Source of the DNA: Desulfovibrio sp. UBA2564
Lineage (GTDB): Bacteria; Desulfobacterota; Desulfovibrionia; Desulfovibrionales; Desulfovibrionaceae
Direction of reading: 5' to 3'
Assembly (NCBI GenBank): GCA_002340305.1
Contig: DDLU01000252.1
Span: forward strand, 1 to 10,839
DNA: 10,839 nucleotides
The notes under the pieces are model-generated. The model worked only from the letters and a program-made list of their open reading frames with translations. It made no database searches and had not been told where the DNA came from. A program made the translations under genes and the position numbers. This document shows, in pieces, positions 1 to 6,117 of this stretch (its first letter is position 1; each line of letters starts with the position of its first letter).

Positions 1-66
1 TGCTACGCATCCGTTACCGCCTTTGCCGGAACGAACAGTAATTGTTGCTTCATCTATAAATTTCAT
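1..66 (-). CDS. obg: Obg-family GTPase (ObgE/CgtA), N-terminal fragment
   Basis: Only the first 22 codons lie in the window; the gene continues past position 1. They read MKFIDEATITVRSGKGGNGC-VA, the hallmark start of the glycine-rich Obg fold, a ribosome-associated GTPase that acts in 50S assembly and stress control. Position directly after rplU and rpmA is the classical arrangement in bacteria, which supports the call. The ATG at 64-66 fits the family start. Oddly, no Shine-Dalgarno is visible in the roughly 15 bases before it (CATCAATTAATCCT), and a palindromic repeat sits just upstream. A terminator also separates it from rpmA, so its transcription may depend on read-through or on a promoter I could not identify. 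Confidence 0.93.
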   Translation of the reverse strand, partial: MKFIDEATITVRSGKGGNGCVA

Positions 67-74
67 AGGATTAA

Positions 75-152
75 TTGATGCGCTACGCGCTTTTATAGGT
101 GATTTCGCCTCCGGCGGCCAAAGGAGCTAAGCCCCTTTGGAATCCCTGAGGG
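75..152. repeat. Intergenic palindromic repeat between rpmA and obg
   Basis: Read on the plus strand this stretch is a string of small palindromes: GCGCTACGCGC (80-90), CGCC-TCC-GGCG (106-116), a 10-bp stem with one mismatch and a TAA loop (118-127 with 131-140, core CCAAAGG/CCTTTGG), and CCC-TGA-GGG (144-152). No ORF crosses it. From memory, elements with the same core (CGCCTCCGGCGG followed by CCAAAGG...CCTTTGG) recur between genes in marine Desulfovibrio genomes, so I read it as one copy of a dispersed REP-like family. There is only one copy in this window, so repetition is not shown here. It ends within about 10 bases of the obg start codon. Confidence 0.6.
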
Positions 153-205
153 GGGTGTCGTCTGGTGCGCCAAAATCGACTTGAATTTGTTAAGTTGGAA
201 ACGCG

Positions 206-244
206 AAAAGGCAGGGGACGCATTAAGTAATGCGACCCCTGCCT
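206..244 (-). terminator. Intrinsic terminator after rpmA
   Basis: This is a very strong hairpin 23 bases after the rpmA stop. The arms AGGCAGGGG (209-217) and CCCCTGCCT (236-244) are perfect complements. After an A/A mismatch the stem continues as CGCATTA (219-225) with TAATGCG (228-234), leaving a two-base loop. On the minus strand it is followed by a short T run (206-209, then CGCGTTT). An A run on the opposite side (246-251) is typical of such terminators. It should end most rplU-rpmA transcripts before obg. Confidence 0.8.
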
Positions 245-266
245 GAAAAAAGCTTTCGCCTGATGT

Positions 267-536
267 CTAGGCTTCTGCAGGTACGATGTGTACTCTGGTT
301 TTTACGCGGTTTTTGCGAATGTACTTTTCGTACTTCACAACACCGTCAACCAGTGCAAACAAGGTGTAGTCTTTACCGGTACCAACATTTTTACCAGCGT
401 GGACTTTGCTGCCAACCTGACGAACGAGAATGTTGCCGGCCAGTACTTCCTGACCGCCAAAACGTTTCACGCCACGTCGTTGGGCATTACTATCGCGACC
501 GTTCTTCGAGCTACCGCCCGCTTTCTTATGAGCCAT
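267..536 (-). CDS. rpmA: 50S ribosomal protein L27
   Basis: This 89-residue protein of the large ribosomal subunit lies near the peptidyl-transferase centre, where its N-terminal tail reaches the P-site tRNA. The start MAHKKAGGSSKNGRDS and the segment GGQEVLAGNILVRQ followed by GKNVGTGKDYTLFAL are diagnostic and cover the whole family length. The N-terminus begins directly with the mature-type MAHKK sequence, so there is no cleaved extension as in Firmicutes. The Shine-Dalgarno AAGGAGG (543-549) precedes the ATG by six bases. It follows rplU by 33 bases and is clearly cotranscribed with it. A strong hairpin terminator follows the stop codon. Confidence 0.98.
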   Translation of the reverse strand: MAHKKAGGSSKNGRDSNAQRRGVKRFGGQEVLAGNILVRQVGSKVHAGKNVGTGKDYTLFALVDGVVKYEKYIRKNRVKTRVHIVPAEA

Positions 537-569
537 TATTAGCCTCCTTAGTGGGTTCTGTCGTCAAGC

Positions 570-881
570 TTAAGCCTGAATGGCTTCCACTTTGATTCTG
601 GTGTAGTCCTGACGATGACCCTGTTTGGTCTGAGAGTCTTTCCTGCGTCTTTTTTTGAAAACAACGATCTTTTTGTCACGACCGTGTTCTACGATAGAGC
701 AGGAAACCTTCGCGCCTTCAACATAAGGAGCGCCGATTTTAACGTCTTCGCCCTGACCGATAAGAAGAATTTTATCCAGATCGACTTTTGTGCCTGCTTC
801 AGCGTCCATTTTCTGGACATTGAGTTCCAGACCTTCTTCAACGCGGAACTGCTTGCCGCCAGTCTCAATTATTGCATACAT
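570..881 (-). CDS. rplU: 50S ribosomal protein L21
   Basis: This 103-residue large-subunit protein binds 23S rRNA. The start MYAIIETGGKQFRVEEG and the segment VVFKKRRRKDSQTKQGHRQ (roughly residues 73-91) are the L21 signatures, and the length is normal. The Shine-Dalgarno GGAGGT (891-896) stands nine bases before the ATG. It is the first gene of the rplU-rpmA unit and has a convincing sigma70-type promoter close upstream. No extended leader structure of the Firmicutes L21 type can fit, because the predicted leader is only about 25 bases. Confidence 0.98.
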   Translation of the reverse strand: MYAIIETGGKQFRVEEGLELNVQKMDAEAGTKVDLDKILLIGQGEDVKIGAPYVEGAKVSCSIVEHGRDKKIVVFKKRRRKDSQTKQGHRQDYTRIKVEAIQA

Positions 882-913
882 TTTTTACTTACCTCCGTCA
901 CGTAAGAGAGGGG

Positions 914-943
914 AAGATATTCGTATCTAGGTTGAAAAGTCAA
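914..943 (-). promoter_or_regulatory. Sigma70-type promoter of rplU-rpmA
   Basis: On the minus strand TTGACT (-35, 938-943) is followed after 18 bases by TATCTT (-10, 914-919). The predicted start lies near 907, giving a leader of about 25 bases. The -35 box sits only seven bases past the stop codon of the radical SAM gene. The same -10 hexamer recurs in the riboswitch promoter at 8660-8665. Confidence 0.7.
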
Positions 944-950
944 GTAGCTT

Positions 951-3900
951 TTAAACTTTTTTTTCAGAATCTGCTATCGACCCCGGATTATGGATCATGG
1001 GAGGATGATTACCCTTATTGTTTCTAATTACGGGGCAATTTCGTCCCATGCATTCTTTATTAGTTTTCATTTGATCACACAGTATATGCGCATCCGCCTT
1101 CAATCGCAAGCCAAGAACATCTTCTGAAACCTGCGCTGCGGCTTTAAGTGCCAACCAGCAATCGCGCTGGCAGCAACGTGCGGCCTCTATATCTGCAATT
1201 AATTCAAGGGCTGCGAGGGTCCCTTTCTGGGCAATGGAGCGTTCAGACGCTGTTAACGGGGTTGCTTCCAGAATTGCACTCATGGCCGTACCTACGCCGA
1301 TAGCTGCTCCGCAGACTCCCATGAATCCGCAGAACCCTCCGGCGACTTTTGCGCCGCGTGATATTGCCGTATCTATGACCCTGTCGTCAATACCTCCGCC
1401 ACTATTTCTGTAAGCAGCTGTAATTACACCGGGAACTAAGGCGTGATGTTCCGGTCCATGCATTGGGATGGCCGGATGATTACGGGTTTTTTTAAGTAAC
1501 TCGATCAAATCGGTCTCTGTGCTGGACTTCAGCAGATGGGGTAAAACCTCCATTCCGTCCCGGCTGTGGCATTTATCACAGACGAAATGACCACTGATAC
1601 AGTGCCCATTTGCTTCGTGCTCCTCGCCGCAAAAGGCACAGGTCATTGTTTTATATTCGGTCAGATATTCAAGTTCAGCACCGCAGACCATACAGCCTTC
1701 CATGTTTTTCATGGATAGCCCTACATGATGTGAAGCAGCCTTGGGCTTCTCCTTTGGTTCAGGATTGTCAAAAGAGTCGGGAGTCGGACAGCAGCAGGAC
1801 TCTCCGACAAAAACATTATCTACTGCACCATCTTTATTAATTATAAATAACTGCTCGCCAAGAAGGTTGGCTTCCTGTTCCGGTATCTCAGCAACCTGAC
1901 CGGGAGTCAGGATCGCACCGCTGGGCGTTATGGCTGTTTTTAGGGGGCCGCGGTATACGGTTTTAACCACTTCGTCTTCCATAGGTTTGCGCGCTGAGAA
2001 GGTCAGGGAGAAAAACTGGTGTCCGCCTACAGTGCGGTAAGGGAAGCGTTTGATCATAATCAGGGATTCAAACCCTGCTTCCTCCAGCAGGCCGCAAAGG
2101 TTTTTCTGAGTCTGCGCTCCGGCGATGCATTCACCGTGCAGAGTGTCATCATTGCGGATTTCCGGTCCCGGCTCTGTCTCACAAACCACGTCGGAGATGG
2201 TTAGCCTGCCTCCGGGCTTAAGTACCCGGAACATCTCGGCGAAGGTACGCCGTTTATCGGTGGAAAGGTTGAGCACACAGTTGGAAAGTAACAGGTCGGC
2301 GCAGTCGTCTTCAAGAGGTAGTGTTTCAAGATATCCCTTGCGGAAATCCATGTTGTCGTAGCCCAGAGATTCAGCCACTGCAGCCTGTCCCTCGCGGGCA
2401 TGGGCCAGCATGGGGTCAAGCATATCGATTCCGGTTACCTTGCCATCTTTTCCGGTAATTTTTGCGGCAATGAAGCATTCAATACCGCGTCCACTACCTA
2501 AATCTACCACATGTTCACCTTCTGTAATTCCGGCATCCATGACAGGAGAACCACATCCATACCCCCTGAAACGGTATTTTTCGGGTATATGAGACATTAA
2601 TGCCGGATCATAGCAGGCCGGATTTATGATATCTTCTTTGGCGGTATCGGCTGCTTCGGTATAGAAATCTTTAACCACTGCAAGGCTGTTGTTGCCAGCC
2701 ACAGCCAGCAGACAGTTGGTATGGGTCAGGGCTACCGCGCCATGTCCTGAGCAGCGGTCCAGCTTGTCACCCATTTTCAGTAATAGTTTTGCTGTGTCGT
2801 GCTTTTGTGATTCAGCCGCCTTGCAGGTGATAAGTTCAAGAGCCAGCTTCTCATAAAGCGGACTGTAAGGATCATCACCAAGGAAGCTTCCTTTATGCAT
2901 GTAGCTATGGTCGGTATCGCCGCCACCAAGGATCAGTTTGAAAGGTGTCTTGAGGTACTTGCCACTGTTCTTACGCAATCCTTCTAGAGTACTGCTGTCT
3001 TTCCATGCCTGTTCTAAATCAGCATTGATGGGGGTAGCCAACTTGTCGAGACCGACTGTTGCTGCGGAAGGATAAATATTTTCATCCGGCCCGATGGCTA
3101 ATGATTCCCACCCGGCAGTTGAGCCGTCATGAATAGTTCCGCAAGGTGCGAATATCATGCTTTTAACAGCTTCAATGTTATCGATGGTTACATCTTTTTT
3201 TTCTCCGGTTTCCCACGCTTCGAGTAAATGGGGGTAGATGTCATCAGGTTTGATGAATTCTTCTGATTCACCACGTCCGCGCACAAAGTACCACATGAAG
3301 TGGACGTTCGATGCTCCTGTCTTGGCTGCGAACTCAACCACATCCTTCATCTCTTCCACGTTAGCTTTTGTTACACACATGGAAAGGGTGAAGGGAATGG
3401 ATTGTGAAGAGAGCCAGTTAAGGGACTTTTCAAGAGCTTTGAACATGCCCTTGCCGCGTAATTTGTCATGGGTTCCGCCGATGCCGTCTACGCTGATTTG
3501 TAAATGTAAGCGGTTGAAATCGTACTGGTGTTTGGAGAAATATTTTTCCACAGCCAATCCGTTAGTCAGCACTGCTACGTGGCTGGAATCAATAGCGAGC
3601 ATGCGGGTCAGGATTTGATCAAGTCCTTTATGGACCAGCGGTTCCCCTCCGGTGACAGCAAACATTTTGCAGCCAAGTTTTTCAGCCTGCGCAGTAAGGT
3701 CCAGTACCCGCTCTGTTGCCAGTTCCCGCTTGGCTTGCGGAGAGGAAGAGAACAGGCAATGCGTGCAGGACATGTTGCAGTTATCGGTAATGTGGAACCA
3801 TAGCTCGCGCAACTTTTCTGTTTTCAGTAAGTCATATCGTCCGGGGTAGGCTGAGTTGTCAGCTTCCGGAAGGCGCATTAGAAAACGTTTGTCTTCTATT

Positions 3901-4046
3901 GAAAATCCTGCTGAAGATTCATTGATATTTTGCAGTAATTTATCACCAGCCGGGGTGGGAACAAACCAGTCAGGCGCGTTCGGTCTGATGTATACGGGAG
4001 TGTCATTGTGGATAAGCCGGGTCCATTCTAAAATATTAAAAGCCAA
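951..4046 (-). CDS. Radical SAM / ArsM-like methyltransferase / DUF5714 fusion protein
   Basis: This 1031-residue cytoplasmic protein carries three modules. (1) Residues about 80-330 form a radical SAM domain: the cluster motif CNMSCTHC (C90, C94, C97) binds the 4Fe-4S that cleaves SAM, GGEP lies at 133-136, and a shortened SPASM-like end (CGTIHDG, then GPDENIYPS) has Ser where a cluster Cys is usual. (2) Residues about 455-750 form a class I methyltransferase with VVDLGSGRG (513-521). It closely follows arsenite methyltransferase ArsM: YGCGSP (496-501), SNCVLNLS (588-595) and HGECIAGA (637-644). C478, C590 and C640 match the three metalloid-binding Cys by my recollection. A CCC cluster follows at 751-753. 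(3) Residues about 780-1005 are the Cys-rich DUF5714 (paired CxxC, then MHGPEHH at 862-868). The start is TTG at 4044-4046, chosen because AAGGAG (4054-4059) lies seven bases upstream. The substrate is unknown; organo-arsenic or thiol chemistry is a guess. Confidence 0.85.
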   Translation of the reverse strand: MAFNILEWTRLIHNDTPVYIRPNAPDWFVPTPAGDKLLQNINESSAGFSIEDKRFLMRLPEADNSAYPGRYDLLKTEKLRELWFHITDNCNMSCTHCLFSSSPQAKRELATERVLDLTAQAEKLGCKMFAVTGGEPLVHKGLDQILTRMLAIDSSHVAVLTNGLAVEKYFSKHQYDFNRLHLQISVDGIGGTHDKLRGKGMFKALEKSLNWLSSQSIPFTLSMCVTKANVEEMKDVVEFAAKTGASNVHFMWYFVRGRGESEEFIKPDDIYPHLLEAWETGEKKDVTIDNIEAVKSMIFAPCGTIHDGSTAGWESLAIGPDENIYPSAATVGLDKLATPINADLEQAWKDSSTLEGLRKNSGKYLKTPFKLILGGGDTDHSYMHKGSFLGDDPYSPLYEKLALELITCKAAESQKHDTAKLLLKMGDKLDRCSGHGAVALTHTNCLLAVAGNNSLAVVKDFYTEAADTAKEDIINPACYDPALMSHIPEKYRFRGYGCGSPVMDAGITEGEHVVDLGSGRGIECFIAAKITGKDGKVTGIDMLDPMLAHAREGQAAVAESLGYDNMDFRKGYLETLPLEDDCADLLLSNCVLNLSTDKRRTFAEMFRVLKPGGRLTISDVVCETEPGPEIRNDDTLHGECIAGAQTQKNLCGLLEEAGFESLIMIKRFPYRTVGGHQFFSLTFSARKPMEDEVVKTVYRGPLKTAITPSGAILTPGQVAEIPEQEANLLGEQLFIINKDGAVDNVFVGESCCCPTPDSFDNPEPKEKPKAASHHVGLSMKNMEGCMVCGAELEYLTEYKTMTCAFCGEEHEANGHCISGHFVCDKCHSRDGMEVLPHLLKSSTETDLIELLKKTRNHPAIPMHGPEHHALVPGVITAAYRNSGGGIDDRVIDTAISRGAKVAGGFCGFMGVCGAAIGVGTAMSAILEATPLTASERSIAQKGTLAALELIADIEAARCCQRDCWLALKAAAQVSEDVLGLRLKADAHILCDQMKTNKECMGRNCPVIRNNKGNHPPMIHNPGSIADSEKKV

Positions 4047-4116
4047 CTCCAGTCTCCTTGGAAGAAAGGTATTATGAAAATTTAGATATAATATTAAGTT
4101 TTACCTATATCGTGGG

Positions 4117-4144
4117 ATTATAGCAAGGCCCGGGAGATGGTCAT
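4117..4144 (-). promoter_or_regulatory. Possible promoter of the radical SAM gene
   Basis: A perfect TATAAT (4117-4122) overlaps the comF stop codon, with ATGACC (4139-4144, four of six matches to TTGACA) 16 bases upstream. It would give a leader of about 65 bases. The radical SAM gene is separated from comF by 71 AT-rich bases with no convincing terminator, so read-through from the comF operon remains equally possible. Confidence 0.35.
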
Positions 4145-4861
4145 TACTTCTACCTGCCTGGCCCCTGATTCAAGTAGGGTGCGGGCGCATTCATCTGCGG
4201 TAGAGCCTGTGGTGTAGACATCATCTATAAGTAGGATATTTTTGCCTTTTATCAAAGTTGATCCGGCAACAAAGGCGCTATGCAGGTTGGTTCGCCGCTG
4301 GGCACCGCTAAGCCGTGTTTGCGGTGTTGTCCTGCGTGCGCGGTGCAGCGCTTTTGCTGAAAATTTTATTCCCGTTGCAGCGGCGGCGAATTTGGCGAGA
4401 TGCATACTTTGGTTGAAACCGCGCCCGCGAATTCTTGATGAGTGCAACGGAACCGGGACAATCAAATCCGGCATGTGCTCTGCTGGTATTTCGGAGCATA
4501 AATCAGCGACGAATTGCTTAAATACTGCGTTATACCCGTATTGGCCGTTAAATTTCCAGCCGAGCAGCATATTTCGTAGCAAGCCTTCATGAAATCCGTA
4601 GAAGTATAATCTGCTGAAATTTCGGGGTAAAGTCTGGCAGGTGATGCAGGGCAATAACTCAGCATCAGGTGAGTTAAGTTCGTTGCCGCAGATTATACAG
4701 ATATTTTCCGGTCTGGTTTTAATTGATGAGCGGCAGGATGAACATAGTCCGTGTTCGGAATGAATTGTCTGGCAGGCCGGACAACGCCTTTCGTACAGTA
4801 TGTTTTGCAGGCTTTGAAATGCAGAGAACGGTGAGATGAAATGCAGGAATCTGGAGATCAT
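4118..4861 (-). CDS. comF: ComF-family amidophosphoribosyltransferase-like protein
   Basis: This 247-residue protein has the two ComF parts. The first is an N-terminal zinc-ribbon region with four cysteine pairs (C27/C30, C40/C43, C55/C58, C72/C75). The second is a phosphoribosyltransferase domain with PVPLH (136-140), RGRGFNQ (145-151) and the PRPP-binding loop LIDDVYTTGS (211-220). In competent bacteria ComF helps move transforming single-stranded DNA into the cytoplasm, but the family is widespread in species without known competence, so the role here is open. The ATG shares one base with the stop codon of the receiver gene (TAATG), and no separate Shine-Dalgarno is visible, which points to translational coupling. 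It is the last gene of the overlapping run. Confidence 0.9.
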   Translation of the reverse strand: MISRFLHFISPFSAFQSLQNILYERRCPACQTIHSEHGLCSSCRSSIKTRPENICIICGNELNSPDAELLPCITCQTLPRNFSRLYFYGFHEGLLRNMLLGWKFNGQYGYNAVFKQFVADLCSEIPAEHMPDLIVPVPLHSSRIRGRGFNQSMHLAKFAAAATGIKFSAKALHRARRTTPQTRLSGAQRRTNLHSAFVAGSTLIKGKNILLIDDVYTTGSTADECARTLLESGARQVEVMTISRALL

Positions 4862-5247
4862 TATTTCGGTTCAGGAAAGAATTTCAGTAAGGTACGGAAA
4901 ATATCTTCCTTGGTGATTGGTTTGAACAGGAAATCATCGTACCCGGATTGGAGACATTTTTGTTGTATCTCTGGATCATCTGCAGTGGTCATGGCAATAA
5001 CCGGTATTTTGAGGCCTTTTTTGCGTATCTCCGCCACAGCCTCTAGTCCGTCAACTTCGGGCATGTGTACATCCATAAAGACCATGTCGAAGTTATCAGG
5101 GCCTAGCATGTTCAAAGCCTGACGTCCGTGTTCAGCAAAGTGCGGAACAATGCCGAGCTTACCGAGGTAGGTCTTGATAACAAGACGTACCGGGGCAGAG
5201 TCTTCAGCAACCAGTACTTTCAGATTCGGGGAAAAGTAATCATCCAT
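4861..5247 (-). CDS. Stand-alone response-regulator receiver (CheY-like)
   Basis: A single receiver domain fills the 128 residues; there is no output domain. The acidic pair is E15/D16, the phosphoacceptor D59 (in VFMDVHMPEVDG), the switch Thr 87 or 88, and the conserved lysine K109 (FKP). The MDVHMPEVDG form resembles receivers of hybrid histidine kinases. It would act by protein-protein contact or as a phosphorelay intermediate. No kinase lies in the window. The ATG overlaps the end of the upstream flavoprotein gene by eight bases (ATGGATGA), and its own stop overlaps comF by one, so all three are probably translated together. The eight-residue N-terminal extension before the first beta strand is ordinary. 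Confidence 0.93.
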   Translation of the reverse strand: MDDYFSPNLKVLVAEDSAPVRLVIKTYLGKLGIVPHFAEHGRQALNMLGPDNFDMVFMDVHMPEVDGLEAVAEIRKKGLKIPVIAMTTADDPEIQQKCLQSGYDDFLFKPITKEDIFRTLLKFFPEPK

Positions 5248-5845
5248 TGTCTTCCAACTTTTGCCATGCGTTTAAACCGTACTCGATAACCTGTGCGCAT
5301 TTTTTCTGATCATTTTTCAAATCCTGAGGTTCGTCAATACCACGAAAAACCATGGATGGTTTAAGTTCTGCCTTGAAAAATCTAAGAAAGAATTTGAGCG
5401 AAAGTTCTGCTCCTTCGAACAGTTTTTCGCCTTTGGGTCTGCCGGCGAAAAGGCAGGCATAGGCTGGACGGGCGCACAATCCATCCATAACCGCAGAGTT
5501 GCCCGTTGCAGCTTCAAAAGCCCATTGTCCACGGTCAATGAAAGTCTTGAGACGTGATGGCAGGTGATAGAAATATATGGGTGAGGCAAAGAAAGTGAAA
5601 GGGGCGGAAATTATCTTGTCGTATAATTCCTGCGCCCCGTCTTTTTCTGCAAAAATGCAGCGGTTATCCGCCGCAGTGCGGCATTTCAGACAGCCTATAC
5701 AATGTTCAAAATCCATATCCCCAAGGTTGATGATTTCCGCAGCACCTCCGGCGGCACGGATTCCTTGTAGGAACAGGGCAGCAGCATGGTCGCTGTTGCC
5801 GTTTCTATGATGGCTGCATTTGAATATTACCGGGAGCTGTTTCAT
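5240..5845 (-). CDS. Flavodoxin-fold NAD(P)H-dependent FMN reductase with 4Fe-4S-type Cys motif
   Basis: This 201-residue cytoplasmic protein has a flavodoxin-like fold: an FMN phosphate loop near residues 10-19 (CSHHRNGNSD) and SPIYFYHLPSRLKTFIDR at about 88-105. This pattern is typical of the NADPH-dependent FMN reductase / iron-sulfur flavoprotein (Isf) superfamily. C49, C52, C55 and C63 (CIGCLKC, then C) form the compact spacing that holds a 4Fe-4S cluster in Isf of anaerobes. It is therefore probably an electron-transfer flavoprotein; the partner is unknown. The gene starts nine bases after the stop of the UGA-containing ORF, with only a weak Shine-Dalgarno, so it is likely coupled to that ORF. 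This is indirect support that the small ORF is translated to its TAA. Confidence 0.87.
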   Translation of the reverse strand: MKQLPVIFKCSHHRNGNSDHAAALFLQGIRAAGGAAEIINLGDMDFEHCIGCLKCRTAADNRCIFAEKDGAQELYDKIISAPFTFFASPIYFYHLPSRLKTFIDRGQWAFEAATGNSAVMDGLCARPAYACLFAGRPKGEKLFEGAELSLKFFLRFFKAELKPSMVFRGIDEPQDLKNDQKKCAQVIEYGLNAWQKLEDNG

Positions 5846-5854
5846 TCTGATCCG

Positions 5855-6091
5855 TTATTTTTTGCCGCGTGGTTCCTTACTGCGGAAAACCGCGCGTATA
5901 TGGTCTTCTTCTGCAAAGATTTCAATAGTCCATTCGGGCAGGATTTCCAGCTGATGGTGAAGCTGATCTTCCGTTCCCTTGTCCACTAAAGCGGTGATCT
6001 CTTCAGTCCGCGCAAAACGGAGGTACCAACCTACCTCCAGTCCAACGCCTCAGCACTTGTTGCGGGCATCGACAATTTTCTGTTCGCTCAT
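5855..6091 (-). CDS. Probable selenoprotein, small TusA/SirA-like, Sec at codon 14 (TGA)
   Basis: This 78-codon ORF starts at ATG 6089-6091, six bases after AGGAG (6098-6102), and ends at TAA 5855-5857. Codon 14 is TGA (6050-6052), preceded by TGC and followed by GGC, giving KCUGVG. On both sides the frame reads as sensible protein: MSEQKIVDARNK before, GLEVGWYLRF and IEIFAEEDHIRAVFRS after. A SECIS-like hairpin lies at 6019-6038. The ORF fills the gap between its operon neighbours without overlap (26 bases after the hydrolase, nine before the flavoprotein). Length and order of elements (strand with DAR..C at residues 6-13, helix, strand EITALV 31-36, helix 40-51, strands 54-60 and 64-70) recall the TusA/SirA sulfur carriers, with C-U-G-V in place of CPxP. 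That resemblance is my inference. The alternative is a nonsense-mutated pseudogene, which the SECIS and position argue against. A gene caller would miss or truncate it. Confidence 0.85.
6019..6038 (-). promoter_or_regulatory. Bacterial SECIS-like hairpin
   Basis: On the minus strand a perfect 7-bp stem GGAGGTA/TACCTCC (6032-6038 with 6019-6025) closes the loop GGTTGG (6026-6031). The loop begins 18 bases after the UGA, and its first two positions are G. Known bacterial SECIS elements have the apical loop roughly 16-37 bases after the UGA with a conserved G at loop position one or two. In E. coli fdhF the loop is AGGUCU, close to AGGUUG here. A further U-G pair and scattered A-U/G-U pairs can lengthen the lower stem towards the UGA. 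SelB would bind here to deliver Sec-tRNA. Confidence 0.8.
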
Positions 6092-6117
6092 TACCATCTC
6101 CTGCTGATGTCAGATTT

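Noticed and set aside
230..905. Plus-strand open frames opposite rplU and rpmA
   Set aside because: They are shadows of the highly conserved ribosomal genes on the other strand, and one starts inside the terminator stem.
3238..4077. Several plus-strand open frames of 65-126 codons
   Set aside because: Antisense to the radical SAM domain; low-complexity compositions and no ribosome-binding sites.
4070..4093. Inverted repeat TATTAT-N12-ATAATA before the radical SAM gene as an ArsR-type operator
   Set aside because: Short AT-only arms in an AT-rich spacer are expected by chance and do not match the usual ArsR/SmtB operator layout.
5786..5989. Plus-strand open frame of 67 codons
   Set aside because: Antisense to the selenoprotein ORF and the start of the flavoprotein gene; no Shine-Dalgarno and no recognisable protein features.
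5855..6091. Reading the TGA at 6050-6052 as a nonsense mutation (pseudogene)
   Set aside because: The frame is intact on both sides, the Shine-Dalgarno is good, the junctions to neighbours are tight, and a SECIS-like hairpin lies at the expected distance. There are no other stops or frameshifts.
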